Shown here: one piece after another, positions 18,447-25,834 of the stretch
Layout of the letters: each line of letters begins with the position of its first letter
How positions within the stretch are numbered: position 1 is the first letter of the stretch
Source of the DNA: Bacillota bacterium
Lineage (GTDB): Bacteria > Bacillota > Negativicutes > Sporomusales > Sporomusaceae
Reading direction: 5' to 3'
DNA: 55,357 bases
Assembly: GCA_023388195.1 (NCBI GenBank)
Contig: JAEWGR010000124.1
Location: 1 to 55,357 of the forward strand
Notes under the pieces: model-generated
Database searches by the model: none
Told to the model about the DNA's origin: nothing
Seen by the model: only the letters and a program-made list of their open reading frames with translations
Program-made: the position numbers and the translations under genes

Positions 18447-18560
18447 AAGCTTATTGATTATAAAATTATACGCCGAAACCACCAGCACCGTTGATAATAC
18501 CACCAGGCAAGGAGGTTGCACACTGCCTGCAAACAACCTGTGACATCCTGTTGCGCTCAT
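18441..18560 (-). CDS. Possible 39-residue leader peptide between two RNA elements
   Basis: ATG 18560 has a good site (GGAAGGG, six bases upstream). The product has two cysteines near the start (Cys6, Cys18) and a hydrophobic stretch (about 18-35, CLVVLSTVLVVSAYNFII) that could span a membrane. Its stop UGA is the conserved UGA of RNA element D. A second overlapping ORF in another frame starts MSQVVCRQCATS. I do not recognise either. It may be a regulatory leader ORF or chance. Confidence 0.3.
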   Translation of the reverse strand: MSATGCHRLFAGSVQPPCLVVLSTVLVVSAYNFIINKLG

Positions 18561-18584
18561 ACACAGCCCTTCCGGCAGAGATGC

Positions 18585-18642
18585 AATAAAAGGCCAAGGT
18601 TCGCCTTTCGAACCCTGGCCTTCAGTATATTTCTGATCGGCA
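18585..18642 (-). promoter_or_regulatory. Leader RNA element, copy E
   Basis: Minus strand: CCGA-UCAG, loop AAAUAUA, CUGA-AGGCC, then a strong stem (GGCCAGGGUUCG / CGAACCUUGGCC) followed by U4. It lies about 50 bases downstream of a strong promoter and upstream of copy D, a tandem arrangement. Confidence 0.75.
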
Positions 18643-18691
18643 CATAATCGCTGTAATAGCCTTGCACATGCAAGCACCATATTTGTAAGTT

Positions 18692-18720
18692 ATAATAGCA
18701 TATTACTCCATACGTGTCAA
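18692..18720 (-). promoter_or_regulatory. Promoter of the DUF1847/cystine transporter operon
   Basis: Minus strand TTGACA (18715-18720), exactly 17 bp, TATTAT (18692-18697). It lies just before the two RNA elements, which places them in the 5' leader of this operon. Confidence 0.7.
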
Positions 18721-18723
18721 CGG

Positions 18724-19089
18724 CTAAATTCCTTCACCGTGAAGTCCGGTGAATTTACCTACCCGGTATTTTTCGGTCCGCTCCACCTGCATAATTTGCC
18801 CGGCCTGAATCTGGATTGCCACCTTCCCGTACTCCATACCACTGACAGACTGCAGGATGCGGGTCCGCAACGCCGGGCCATCGGCTGCTTTCATCGTTGT
18901 TTTGCCGCTGGCCTTTGGCTGCTGCTCGCAAATCCGGATTTTCTCCAGTTTTTCAATTTGAATTACCTTTGAATCCTGAACTACTAACGTAAGCGAACCA
19001 AAACTAATATCCCTCACCGCCTGCTCAACAAGCGTGAGACCGGCATCAGAAAAATGCCTGACTGCACTTATAGGATCCTGTTTAGTCAT
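18724..19089 (-). CDS. YezD-like protein with two DUF2292 repeats
   Basis: The 121-residue protein contains two copies of the small DUF2292/YezD module: first AVRDISFGSLTLVVQDSKVIQIEKLEKIR (about 22-50), second SVSGMEYGKVAIQIQAGQIMQVERTEKYR (about 83-111), separated by a basic linker. YezD is usually a single module of about 55 residues. The start is ATG 19089 behind GGAGGAAG. The module is often found near sulfur assimilation genes; its biochemical role is unknown. It follows HydE by 26 bp on the same transcript. Confidence 0.7.
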   Translation of the reverse strand: MTKQDPISAVRHFSDAGLTLVEQAVRDISFGSLTLVVQDSKVIQIEKLEKIRICEQQPKASGKTTMKAADGPALRTRILQSVSGMEYGKVAIQIQAGQIMQVERTEKYRVGKFTGLHGEGI

Positions 19090-19115
19090 TGATACTTCCT
19101 CCATTTGGCTCTGTA

Positions 19116-20162
19116 CTAGGCATGTTTTTGCCTGAATCCATACGCCTCAGACACTTTCCGGCCAATACCCTGAATTTTACCGGTGATACACCCCCGGCAA
19201 TGGGCCGGCGTATCATTGATACATATTTTCCCCGGATATAACAGGTACATTTGCCGGTATTCGCCTTCGGTTACATTAGGCATAACCACATTGGCGCCAC
19301 GCTGCAATGCCAATACGCGCCCCTGAGGATTAAGTGATTCCATGGCCGTTGTCGCCGGAATATTAATGTCCGGCAACAACAGGCGGGTCAGAGCCATGAC
19401 TTTGGTGCTCAATTCGAACGTACCGCCGGCTTCGGCAGCCAGCGGGGTATCCGGATTAGGAATAAACGGCCCTACCCCGATCATATCGGCATCCATTTTT
19501 TTAAAGAACAGAATATCGTCAGCCAGGGACTCCAATGTCTGACCGGGAATACCGACCAAACAGCCTGTTCCCAGCTCAAAGCCCAGCTCTTTTATATCCT
19601 GCAGACATCGTACCCGGTTATCCCAGCTCATCCCCGGGTCCAGTTTCTCGTACAGTTCTTTGTCGGTAGTCTCAATCCGAAGCAGATACCGGTCGGCGCC
19701 GGCTTCCCGGTAGGCTTGGTACACTTCCCGGGGCTTTTCACCCACACTCATGGTTATTGCCAAACCAAGTTCCTTAATTTTTTTGATGATGGTTACCATT
19801 GTAGCCACATCGAAACATTCATCTTCGCCTGATTGCAGCACTACCGTGCGGTAGCCGTATGATTTTGCCTTGCCGGCAAAATCAATAATTGTATCTGTAT
19901 CCAGCCGGTACCGGTCTACTTTTTTATTATCGCGCCGCAAACCACAATACAGGCAATTTTGTTTGCAAATGTTAGAGAATTCGATCAGACCACGCAGATG
20001 AACCTCATCACCTACATATTCCCGGCGAACCCGGTCGGCAGCAGCAAAAAGATCTGCTTCATATTCCGTATCTTTTAACAAGGCAACAATTTCACCCTTG
20101 GTAAGGTCGTGGGTCGTTTCGGCTTTTTTAATCAATGCCTGGATATCGCACACATCAGTCAT
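19116..20162 (-). CDS. hydE: Radical SAM protein, HydE-type
   Basis: The 348-residue radical SAM enzyme has the CxxxCxxC cluster CKQNCLYC (Cys66, Cys70, Cys73), the following GLRRDNK, the GEDE-like motif in VVLQSGEDE and a C-terminal NDTPAHCRGC cysteine pair typical of HydE. HydE helps build the dithiolate bridge and CO/CN ligands of the [FeFe]-hydrogenase H-cluster together with HydF and HydG, which are not in this window. PylB and BioB relatives share the core. The start is ATG 20162 rather than an upstream ATG, because GGGGGAGG and GGAG lie just ahead. Confidence 0.78.
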   Translation of the reverse strand: MTDVCDIQALIKKAETTHDLTKGEIVALLKDTEYEADLFAAADRVRREYVGDEVHLRGLIEFSNICKQNCLYCGLRRDNKKVDRYRLDTDTIIDFAGKAKSYGYRTVVLQSGEDECFDVATMVTIIKKIKELGLAITMSVGEKPREVYQAYREAGADRYLLRIETTDKELYEKLDPGMSWDNRVRCLQDIKELGFELGTGCLVGIPGQTLESLADDILFFKKMDADMIGVGPFIPNPDTPLAAEAGGTFELSTKVMALTRLLLPDINIPATTAMESLNPQGRVLALQRGANVVMPNVTEGEYRQMYLLYPGKICINDTPAHCRGCITGKIQGIGRKVSEAYGFRQKHA

Positions 20163-20205
20163 ACACTCCGTGCCTCCCCCAAAACAGATGTACCCTTTTG
20201 CAAAT

Positions 20206-20234
20206 ATGATATATGGTTTTGGCACTGACGTCAA
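20206..20234 (-). promoter_or_regulatory. Promoter of hydE-yezD
   Basis: Minus strand TTGACG (20229-20234), 17-bp spacer, TATCAT (20206-20211), about 45 bases before the HydE start. It is back-to-back with the plus-strand S-box promoter. Confidence 0.5.
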
Positions 20235-20267
20235 TAAAAAGAACAGAGTCCAGATAACAAATGTCTA

Positions 20268-20296
20268 TTGACAAATGATAATAACTATGACAAAAT
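20268..20296 (+). promoter_or_regulatory. Promoter of the S-box/metB-like transcript
   Basis: TTGACA at 20268-20273, 17-bp spacer, CAAAAT at 20291-20296. The -10 is weak, but position relative to the riboswitch (first pairing base at 20320) is right. Confidence 0.45.
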
Positions 20297-20318
20297 GATA
20301 ACCAATAATTGAATATAA

Positions 20319-20414
20319 ACTTATCAAGAGTGGTCGAGGGACTGGCCCTATGACACCCGGCAACCGGCATTTATGCAAGGTGCTAAATCCAGCGGAGCAA
20401 TCCGGAAGATGAGT
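20319..20414 (+). promoter_or_regulatory. SAM-I (S-box) riboswitch
   Basis: The conserved S-box core is present: CTTATCAAGAG, GGTCGAGGGACTGGCCCTATGA, CCCGGCAACC, then GCAAGGTGCTAAATCC. The P1 helix is CTTATC (20320-20325) with GATGAG (20408-20413). The pairing A-box and K-turn sequence are intact. SAM binding should favour the downstream terminator and switch off the metB-like gene when methionine is plentiful. Confidence 0.95.
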
Positions 20415-20429
20415 TATCAGCGTATATAA

Positions 20430-20460
20430 GCGGCTCTTCTTGCGGAAGAGCTGTTTTTTC
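20430..20460 (+). terminator. Expression-platform terminator of the S-box
   Basis: GGCTCTTC, loop TTGC, GGAAGAGC, then TG and T6. It overlaps sequence able to pair with the riboswitch 3' side, the usual attenuation layout, and stands 31 bases before the start codon. Confidence 0.85.
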
Positions 20461-20490
20461 TTACTATTATTTAAACAGGAGATGATCACT

Positions 20491-21633
20491 ATGAAATTTG
20501 CTACCAAAGTTGTGCAAGCCGGACTGGTTAGTGACAAAACTACCGGTGCTATCAGTACACCCATCTATCAGACAGCTACCTTCCGTCATCCCGAGCTTGG
20601 CCGCAGTACCGGTTTTGACTATTCACGCACCCAAAATCCAACTCGCAAAGCCGTTGAGGAAGCAGTGGCAGCCCTGGAGGAGGGCCATGCCGGCTTCGCC
20701 TTTAGTTCAGGTATGGCGGCCATTACGTCAATTCTCATGCTTTATCGTCCTGGTGATCATATTATCATAACCGAGGACTGTTATGGCGGAACTTACCGCA
20801 TTCTGGACAAATTATTCAATCAGTTCGGCCTCACTGCCACCTTTGTCGATACCGGTGACCTCTCTCAGGTTCAACAGGCACTGCAGCCGGCAACCAGAGC
20901 CATCCTGGTAGAAACCCCGACCAACCCATTGATGAAAATAGCGGATATAAAAGCCATCGTTGCCCTGGCCCGGGAAAACCGCGAACATCCCATTCATGTT
21001 ATTGTTGACAACACTTTTTTATCGCCTTATTTGCAACGGCCGCTAATCCTTGGCGCCGATATCGTCGTACACAGCGGTTCCAAATATTTGTCAGGCCATA
21101 ACGACGTTGTCTGTGGTATTGTGGTAGCCAAAGAGGCTGCGCTCTGTGAAAAAATCGGCTTTATCCAAAATGCTGCCGGTGCTATCCTCGGCCCGCAGGA
21201 CAGCTGGCTGCTGCTGCGCGGCTTGAAAACCCTGGCCATCCGGCTGCGCCAGCACGAGGAAAATGCCCTGATTGTGGCCAAGTGGCTGGCCACTCACCCC
21301 AGTGTTACCAAAGTGTATTATCCCGGACTGCCCGATCATCCGGGCAAAGAAATACAGGATGCGCAGGCTGCAGGCTATGGCGGCATGCTTTCTTTTGTCG
21401 TAGACCATCCCCGTTTACCGGCGCAGGTGCTGCGCAAGGTAAAAGTTCTCCAGTTTGCCGAGAGCTTGGGCGGTGTCGAATCCCTGATTACCTTCCCGGC
21501 CATCCAGACCCATGCCGATATACCGTCAGACATCCGGCAGCGTTTAGGCATCAGCGACTGTCTGCTGCGGCTGTCGGTAGGTATCGAAGATGTTGAGGAC
21601 ATTATTGCTGATTTGGCCCAGGCATTAGACTAG
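20491..21633 (+). CDS. Cystathionine gamma-synthase/lyase family PLP enzyme
   Basis: A 381-residue Cys/Met metabolism PLP enzyme. PLP lysine K198 lies in HSGSKYLSGHND; YSRTQNPT, FSSGMAAI and EDCYGGTYR mark the cofactor and substrate site. The family includes MetB (O-acyl-homoserine plus cysteine to cystathionine), MccB/MetC-type lyases and O-acetylhomoserine sulfhydrylase. The S-box supports a methionine-biosynthesis or methionine-to-cysteine role; MetB versus MccB cannot be separated by eye. ATG 20491 follows AGGAGATGATCACT; upstream in-frame codons fall inside the terminator. Confidence 0.88.
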   Translation: MKFATKVVQAGLVSDKTTGAISTPIYQTATFRHPELGRSTGFDYSRTQNPTRKAVEEAVAALEEGHAGFAFSSGMAAITSILMLYRPGDHIIITEDCYGGTYRILDKLFNQFGLTATFVDTGDLSQVQQALQPATRAILVETPTNPLMKIADIKAIVALARENREHPIHVIVDNTFLSPYLQRPLILGADIVVHSGSKYLSGHNDVVCGIVVAKEAALCEKIGFIQNAAGAILGPQDSWLLLRGLKTLAIRLRQHEENALIVAKWLATHPSVTKVYYPGLPDHPGKEIQDAQAAGYGGMLSFVVDHPRLPAQVLRKVKVLQFAESLGGVESLITFPAIQTHADIPSDIRQRLGISDCLLRLSVGIEDVEDIIADLAQALD

Positions 21634-21646
21634 TTGAATAATCTTA

Positions 21647-21684
21647 AGAAATAGAGTCAGAGACTAGTCTCTGACTCTATTTCT
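21647..21684. terminator. Perfect 38-bp palindrome, bidirectional terminator
   Basis: AGAAATAGAGTCAGAGACT (21647-21665) is followed directly by its exact complement to 21684. It lies between the convergent metB-like and porin genes and gives A/T-rich ends in both directions. Confidence 0.75.
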
Positions 21685-21760
21685 ATCAAATATTAGGCGT
21701 TAAAATATCGTATCCGAAAGCACTACCAAGCCCTTTAACAATCGCCCGGCAACTTAGTCA

Positions 21761-23152
21761 TTAAAATTTGGCTACTACCGCAGCACGATAGTAATGGAAA
21801 CCTCTATCATCAGCAACAGTAGCCTCTTTATCAGTCAGCTTTTGATAGGCTACATAGGCCGATAAATTTTTACTAAACCCGTAGTTATAAGCAATGTTTA
21901 AGCCTTTTTGATTTCTCACATCAGCAAATGCCTCTGTTGGACTAGCCTTGCTTTGCAGGCTGTAGGACGTCAGTCTGCTAATAGAGTTTTTACCAACACT
22001 ATAATACTTTACAACAAAATTATTTTGACCTTTTCCGGTAATTTCTTGATCACCGATAGTGGCTATAGCAGTCCAGGCAGTTTTATCTGTATCGAATTGC
22101 TGGTTATAGACATACTCGCCACCAAGAGAAAAGTTGGCATCAAATACATATTTAGCGTTGCCATATAAATATTCTGCCAAAGTTTTATGTACGTCGCCCC
22201 CGTCTTTAAGGGTAGCATACCCGGCACCATAGTTGAGTTTGCCATTCTGGATAGCAGCTTCCAAGGAAGCTACATCAATAGTAGTAGCAGGAACAGCAGT
22301 TGTTTGATAGGGTTCAGGCAGGTGTGTATCTTTATTATTCCTAACTGCCCAAATGGATGCTACTGCTGAATTTTTTTGTTGCCGCCCCCAATTACCGACA
22401 AGATTAACGTTTCCAGCTTTAGTTTCAAACTTTACACCATCGAAGCTGGCATAACCATTATCCACGATAAAGCCAGTAGTACCAAGCTTCAGTTCTTGCG
22501 CACCAACGGTGGCTTTGACAGCACCGACAGTACTAGTCAGGAACACCCGGTCAAGCGTAACGGTATTTTTGTTATCATCTGCAGCTGAGGTCGCTCCAAA
22601 ACCAGTAAAGGTGGCACTGGCATATTTATATTTCGTTCCCGCTTTTGTCACACCTGATGTTAAGCGCAGGCCAAGATTAGTGTTATCATCTACTTTAGCC
22701 GTACCATTTAATCTGATGCGGTAGGCACCGCCGACACTTGATGCAACTGTACCGTTATTATCCTGAGAGGTATAACGAACTTCAGCATTGCCGCTAAATT
22801 TGAGGTTCGGTTGATTTTTTTCCAGCCTATTTAGACGGACACCAATATTATTCAGTTCAGCAGCAAATTCTGCAGATAGTTTATCCAATAAAACCTTTTG
22901 CTGGGCATTAGCTTTGGTGTAATTGCCCAATCCACGCGCAATTAAAACCGCAAACTCATATCGTGTCAATGGCTTATCGCCACGAAATGTACTATCGCTA
23001 TATCCGTCAACCAGACCGGCTTGATGCAATTGGCTAACAGCATCATAAGCCCAATGTTTGGTAGAAACATCGGAGAAATCGGTTGCTGCCACAGCAGTAC
23101 CAGTAATACTCACTATTAATAAAATGGTAAATAATATAATTGGTTTTTTCAT
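21761..23152 (-). CDS. SLH-domain outer-membrane porin (OmpM-like)
   Basis: The 463-residue protein has a signal peptide (cleavage near VAA), then an SLH domain (about 25-75, FSDVSTKHWAYDAVSQLHQAGLVDGYSD...LTRYEFAVLIARGLG), a short coiled linker (about 85-110) and a beta-rich region of alternating strands ending in a terminal Phe (AAVVAKF), as expected of an outer-membrane barrel. In Negativicutes such OmpM proteins tether the outer membrane to peptidoglycan through the SLH domain and form a diffusion channel. Its 494-bp leader holds a promoter, two tandem RNA elements and a third attenuator-like structure, so expression is tightly tuned. Confidence 0.9.
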   Translation of the reverse strand: MKKPIILFTILLIVSITGTAVAATDFSDVSTKHWAYDAVSQLHQAGLVDGYSDSTFRGDKPLTRYEFAVLIARGLGNYTKANAQQKVLLDKLSAEFAAELNNIGVRLNRLEKNQPNLKFSGNAEVRYTSQDNNGTVASSVGGAYRIRLNGTAKVDDNTNLGLRLTSGVTKAGTKYKYASATFTGFGATSAADDNKNTVTLDRVFLTSTVGAVKATVGAQELKLGTTGFIVDNGYASFDGVKFETKAGNVNLVGNWGRQQKNSAVASIWAVRNNKDTHLPEPYQTTAVPATTIDVASLEAAIQNGKLNYGAGYATLKDGGDVHKTLAEYLYGNAKYVFDANFSLGGEYVYNQQFDTDKTAWTAIATIGDQEITGKGQNNFVVKYYSVGKNSISRLTSYSLQSKASPTEAFADVRNQKGLNIAYNYGFSKNLSAYVAYQKLTDKEATVADDRGFHYYRAAVVAKF

Positions 23153-23183
23153 TGTTTTTTTCCTCCTCGTATAATTACTATTT

Positions 23184-23200
23184 GTTAAGTAAGGCTTAAC
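23184..23200 (-). promoter_or_regulatory. Short inverted repeat before the porin gene
   Basis: GTTAAG (23184-23189), five bases, CTTAAC (23195-23200), 32 bases upstream of the porin start codon. It may be a transcription-factor site or a small RNA hairpin near the ribosome binding site. Confidence 0.3.
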
Positions 23201-23220
23201 TTAAATGATTGCACATAAAC

Positions 23221-23350
23221 AAAACCTCCTTCAAGTTGCACCTTGCAGGAGGAGGTCAAACAATGCTATATTTATAGCAAGGCAGACCTCTTCCATGAGG
23301 TGTGCTGGGGAGGAAGTCGCTCAACTCTTGGTCGGGGAGGGCGGCTTCCT
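23221..23350 (-). promoter_or_regulatory. Structured porin leader with mutually exclusive hairpins
   Basis: On the minus strand a terminator-like stem ACCTCC/GGAGGT (23224-23229 with 23251-23256, then UUUUGUUU) competes with GAGGTC/GACCTC (23252-23257 with 23285-23290). The latter competes with ACCTC/GAGGT (23286-23290 with 23297-23301, loop TTCCAT). A further stem pairs 23311-23316 with 23345-23350. This is the layout of an attenuator, distinct from the two YUGAYYRG elements farther upstream. Confidence 0.5.
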
Positions 23351-23357
23351 TTTATAT

Positions 23358-23418
23358 TAAAAAAAACTGTATCCCAGGGTTAATTGGGAAACAGCCTCCA
23401 GCTTTTAGCTAGTCAGTT
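23358..23418 (-). promoter_or_regulatory. Leader RNA element, copy F (porin leader)
   Basis: Minus strand: CUGA-CUAG, loop CUAAAAG, CUGG-AGGC, then stem CUGUUUCCCA / CUGGGAUACAG and U8. Stem CUAG/CUGG retains pairing with one wobble. Confidence 0.7.
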
Positions 23419-23483
23419 GTCAATACTAATGGCTTCACAGGTTACACTTCACATGTCAGGTAACGGAATCAAAGTATGCCTAA

Positions 23484-23552
23484 AAATATAAGGCCAGAAT
23501 AACGTTTCTTCAGAAACGGCATTCTGACCTTCGGCTTTTTTCCAATCAGTCT
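23484..23552 (-). promoter_or_regulatory. Leader RNA element, copy G (porin leader)
   Basis: Minus strand: CUGA-UUGG, loop AAAAAAG, CCGA-AGGUC, then the stem AGGUCAGAAUGCCGUUUC / GAAACGUUAUUCUGGCCU. Stem UUGG/CCGA pairs. Tandem with copy F and about 30 bases downstream of the promoter. Confidence 0.65.
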
Positions 23553-23580
23553 TAATCCACAGCATTTAACTATGAATTAA

Positions 23581-23610
23581 ATTATAACGTAGACTGCTAT
23601 ATAAACGCAA
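23581..23610 (-). promoter_or_regulatory. Promoter of the porin gene
   Basis: Minus strand TTGCGT (23605-23610), 18-bp spacer, TATAAT (23581-23586). It lies upstream of both tandem RNA elements, so the porin mRNA begins with a 5' leader of over 400 nt. Confidence 0.6.
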
Positions 23611-23646
23611 GAATATTTTTCTATTTTGATTAAATTTTTCTGGACA

Positions 23647-24114
23647 TCAGAGCTCATCTGAAAATCCATTTTTCCGGAAATCCCGTTCTTTCATGTCGGC
23701 TGCCTTACAGGCCATTTTCTGCAGCAGGCCATAGACCGTACTCCGCTCTGCTGCTGTCAGGTCACTTGTCATTACCTCCGCCCAATCGTTAAGTACTGCA
23801 CGGATGACCGGTTCCATAGCCCGGCCTTTTTCTGTCAGAAACACCTTATTGGCGCGTTTATCCTTCAAATCAACCTGTCTGAAAATATATCCCTGCTCCT
23901 CTAATGCCAAAATCGCCCGGGCCGTTGTCGCCTTATCCACATAGAAATATTTGCTCATTATATCCTGGGTTACGCCTTCCTGACGGTACAAAAACAATAA
24001 GTACCGGTAATGCTTATTGCCAATACCATAGTCGGCGAAGCTTTTATCAAAATAAGCCTGCCCGGTGCGGTATAGAATAGATATCCACTTGCCCATATAT
24101 GGTCGTTCCTGCAT
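23647..24114 (-). CDS. MarR-family transcriptional regulator
   Basis: The 155-residue protein shows the MarR winged helix: VTQDIMSKYFYVDKATTARAILALEEQGYIFRQVDLKDKRANKVFLTEKG, with the DKRANK wing. MarR proteins are usually repressors released by small toxic compounds. It is transcribed divergently from the MFS exporter at 24250, with a 21-bp-arm perfect inverted repeat between them, so it very likely represses that exporter and itself. Confidence 0.88.
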   Translation of the reverse strand: MQERPYMGKWISILYRTGQAYFDKSFADYGIGNKHYRYLLFLYRQEGVTQDIMSKYFYVDKATTARAILALEEQGYIFRQVDLKDKRANKVFLTEKGRAMEPVIRAVLNDWAEVMTSDLTAAERSTVYGLLQKMACKAADMKERDFRKNGFSDEL

Positions 24115-24167
24115 ATGCCACCTGCCAACTCCTATTTGCTCATCCCAAGACTTACATCTGCTACTAT

Positions 24168-24215
24168 AAAACTATCACAAATTAGTTGACCGCGCAACTA
24201 ATTTGTGATAGTTTT
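24168..24215. promoter_or_regulatory. Perfect 48-bp palindromic operator between marR and MFS genes
   Basis: AAAACTATCACAAATTAGTTG (24168-24188) and its exact complement (24195-24215) flank a six-base centre ACCGCG. The arms are 21 bp with no mismatch, long for a MarR site. It lies 35 bases before the MFS start and 53 before the regulator start, placing it over both promoters. Confidence 0.75.
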
Positions 24216-24249
24216 GTAATTACAGTATTAACAGAGGAGCTTTCAGCCT

Positions 24250-25491
24250 ATGGGGATTGTAAAATCATTGTCCGGCACGCATCCCTTCCGGGCCCTGCAG
24301 CACCGCAATTATGCATTATTTTTCTTCGGTCAGGGTATCTCACTCATCGGCACCTGGATGCAGCGTATCACGATTGGCTGGTTGGTATACCGGCTGACAG
24401 GATCGGCCTTAATGCTGGGCACGGTCAGCTTTGCCACCCAAATCCCAACGCTTCTGTTAGCGCCCTTTGCCGGCGTTCTCGCCGATCGCCTGAACAAACA
24501 CCGGCTTTTGCTTATCACCCAGATTCTTTCCATGGTTCAGGCCTTGGTGCTGGCAGCCCTTGTCCTCTCAGAGCGGGCTCAGATCTGGCATATCATGGCC
24601 CTGGGCTCATGCCTGGGAATCATTAATGCTTTTGATATGCCGGTAAGGCAGTCCTTTATCATCGAAATGCTGGAATCCAAAGCAGACTTAGGCAATGCCA
24701 TCGCTTTGAATTCATCACTGGTCAACGGTGGAAAAATATTGGGCCCTTCCATTGCCGGTATGCTCATCCTGCTGTTGGGAGAAGGAATGTGTTTCCTTTT
24801 AAATGGCCTCAGTTATATTGGCGTTATCCTGGCCCTGCTGTCGATGCGACTGCCGGTACAACCGGCACTTGCTCCCCCAAAAAAAATATGGCTGGAGCTG
24901 CAGGAGGGATATCATTATGCCACCTCCTCCCAAACCATCTGTTCTGTGCTCATGCTGGTTGCACTCGTAAGTCTGGCCGGTATGCCCTATATAGCGTTAA
25001 TGCCCGTCTTTGCCGGTACAATCTTACAGGGCGGTCCGGATACACTGGGCTACCTGATGTTTGCGAACGGGGCCGGATCATTAATGGCCTCGGCCTTCCT
25101 CACTACCCGCGCCGGCACAGTTAAATTAGTCTATCTGCTTATTTTTGCCTCATCGCTTTTAGGTTTGGGCCTGATATTGTTTTCTTTGTCCACTCAGTTT
25201 TGGCTGTCACTCGCTGTTATTATCAGTGTTGGCTTTGGCCTGATGCTGCACTCGGTCTGCAGCAACACCCTGCTGCAAACGGTGGTTGCCGACAACAAGC
25301 GCGGCCGGATCATGAGTTTTTATACCATGGCTAATATGGGCACAACCCCCTTGGGCAATCTGCTGGCTGGAATTTTCGCCAACAACTGGGGGGCCGGTCC
25401 CACGATCTTTGTTTGTGGTATGTGCTGCATCGCGGGGTCAGTTATTTTTGCTTTGCAGGCAAAGATACCAAAAGATGCCCTTCCCCATTGA
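24250..25491 (+). CDS. MFS exporter (MFS_3/EntS-like), MarR-controlled
   Basis: The 413-residue, 12-helix membrane protein begins HPFRALQHRNYALFFFGQGISLIGTWMQRI, the signature start of the EntS/MFS_3 family, with FAGVLADRLNKHRLL as the loop 2-3 motif and DNKRGRIMSFYTM in the second half. Family members export siderophores, macrolides or other small molecules. A close paralogue lies at 30506-31774. ATG 24250 follows AGAGGAG. Confidence 0.85.
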   Translation: MGIVKSLSGTHPFRALQHRNYALFFFGQGISLIGTWMQRITIGWLVYRLTGSALMLGTVSFATQIPTLLLAPFAGVLADRLNKHRLLLITQILSMVQALVLAALVLSERAQIWHIMALGSCLGIINAFDMPVRQSFIIEMLESKADLGNAIALNSSLVNGGKILGPSIAGMLILLLGEGMCFLLNGLSYIGVILALLSMRLPVQPALAPPKKIWLELQEGYHYATSSQTICSVLMLVALVSLAGMPYIALMPVFAGTILQGGPDTLGYLMFANGAGSLMASAFLTTRAGTVKLVYLLIFASSLLGLGLILFSLSTQFWLSLAVIISVGFGLMLHSVCSNTLLQTVVADNKRGRIMSFYTMANMGTTPLGNLLAGIFANNWGAGPTIFVCGMCCIAGSVIFALQAKIPKDALPH

Positions 25492-25559
25492 CACCTTGTA
25501 GTACTATAATCTTACATTGCAAGCTGCAGCTTGCCGCCCCTTCAATTAATTAATTCTAT

Positions 25560-25608
25560 AGCAATAAGGCCAAAGAGCTTGCCGGCAGGCAATTCTTTGG
25601 CCTTATTG
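25560..25608. terminator. Strong inverted repeat downstream of the MFS gene
   Basis: GCAATAAGGCCAAAGA and its complement TCTTTGGCCTTATTGC flank an inner GCTTGCCGGCAGGC-type hairpin. No T-run follows on either side, so it may be a processing or termination site for converging transcripts. Confidence 0.5.
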
Positions 25609-25658
25609 CCTGCTTGACCCCGAATCCCCTAATACAGGCAATTATTCTTTGTCTACAC

Positions 25659-25834
25659 CTAATTGAACAGGGTAAGCACAACCGGATAGATATCTTCCAG
25701 CAGTTTAAGCCCGCTGCCATAACCCACATAAGAACTGTATTGGACACCCCAATTGGCCGCAAGCTGGTATGATGGACAATAGTCGTAGAATACCCTGCCA
25801 GGCAGCCTGAGGTGCGTAATTGATTACGGCAACA
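25659..25834 (-). pseudogene. Possible decayed coding remnant downstream of the nitroreductase
   Basis: Immediately after the nitroreductase stop one frame reads FDVAVINYAPQAAWQGIL and a second frame continues DYCPSYQLAANWGVQYSSY and ends with KLLEDIYPVVLTLFN and a TAG stop at 25659. Joined by one frameshift this looks protein-like, but I do not recognise it and there is no start. Otherwise 25492-25834 holds only the inverted repeat at 25560. Confidence 0.25.

Noticed and set aside
18561..18680. Upstream extension of the small ORF at 18441 to a 79-codon frame
   Set aside because: The extension crosses RNA element E and the transcript start region, and the only good ribosome site is at the inner ATG.
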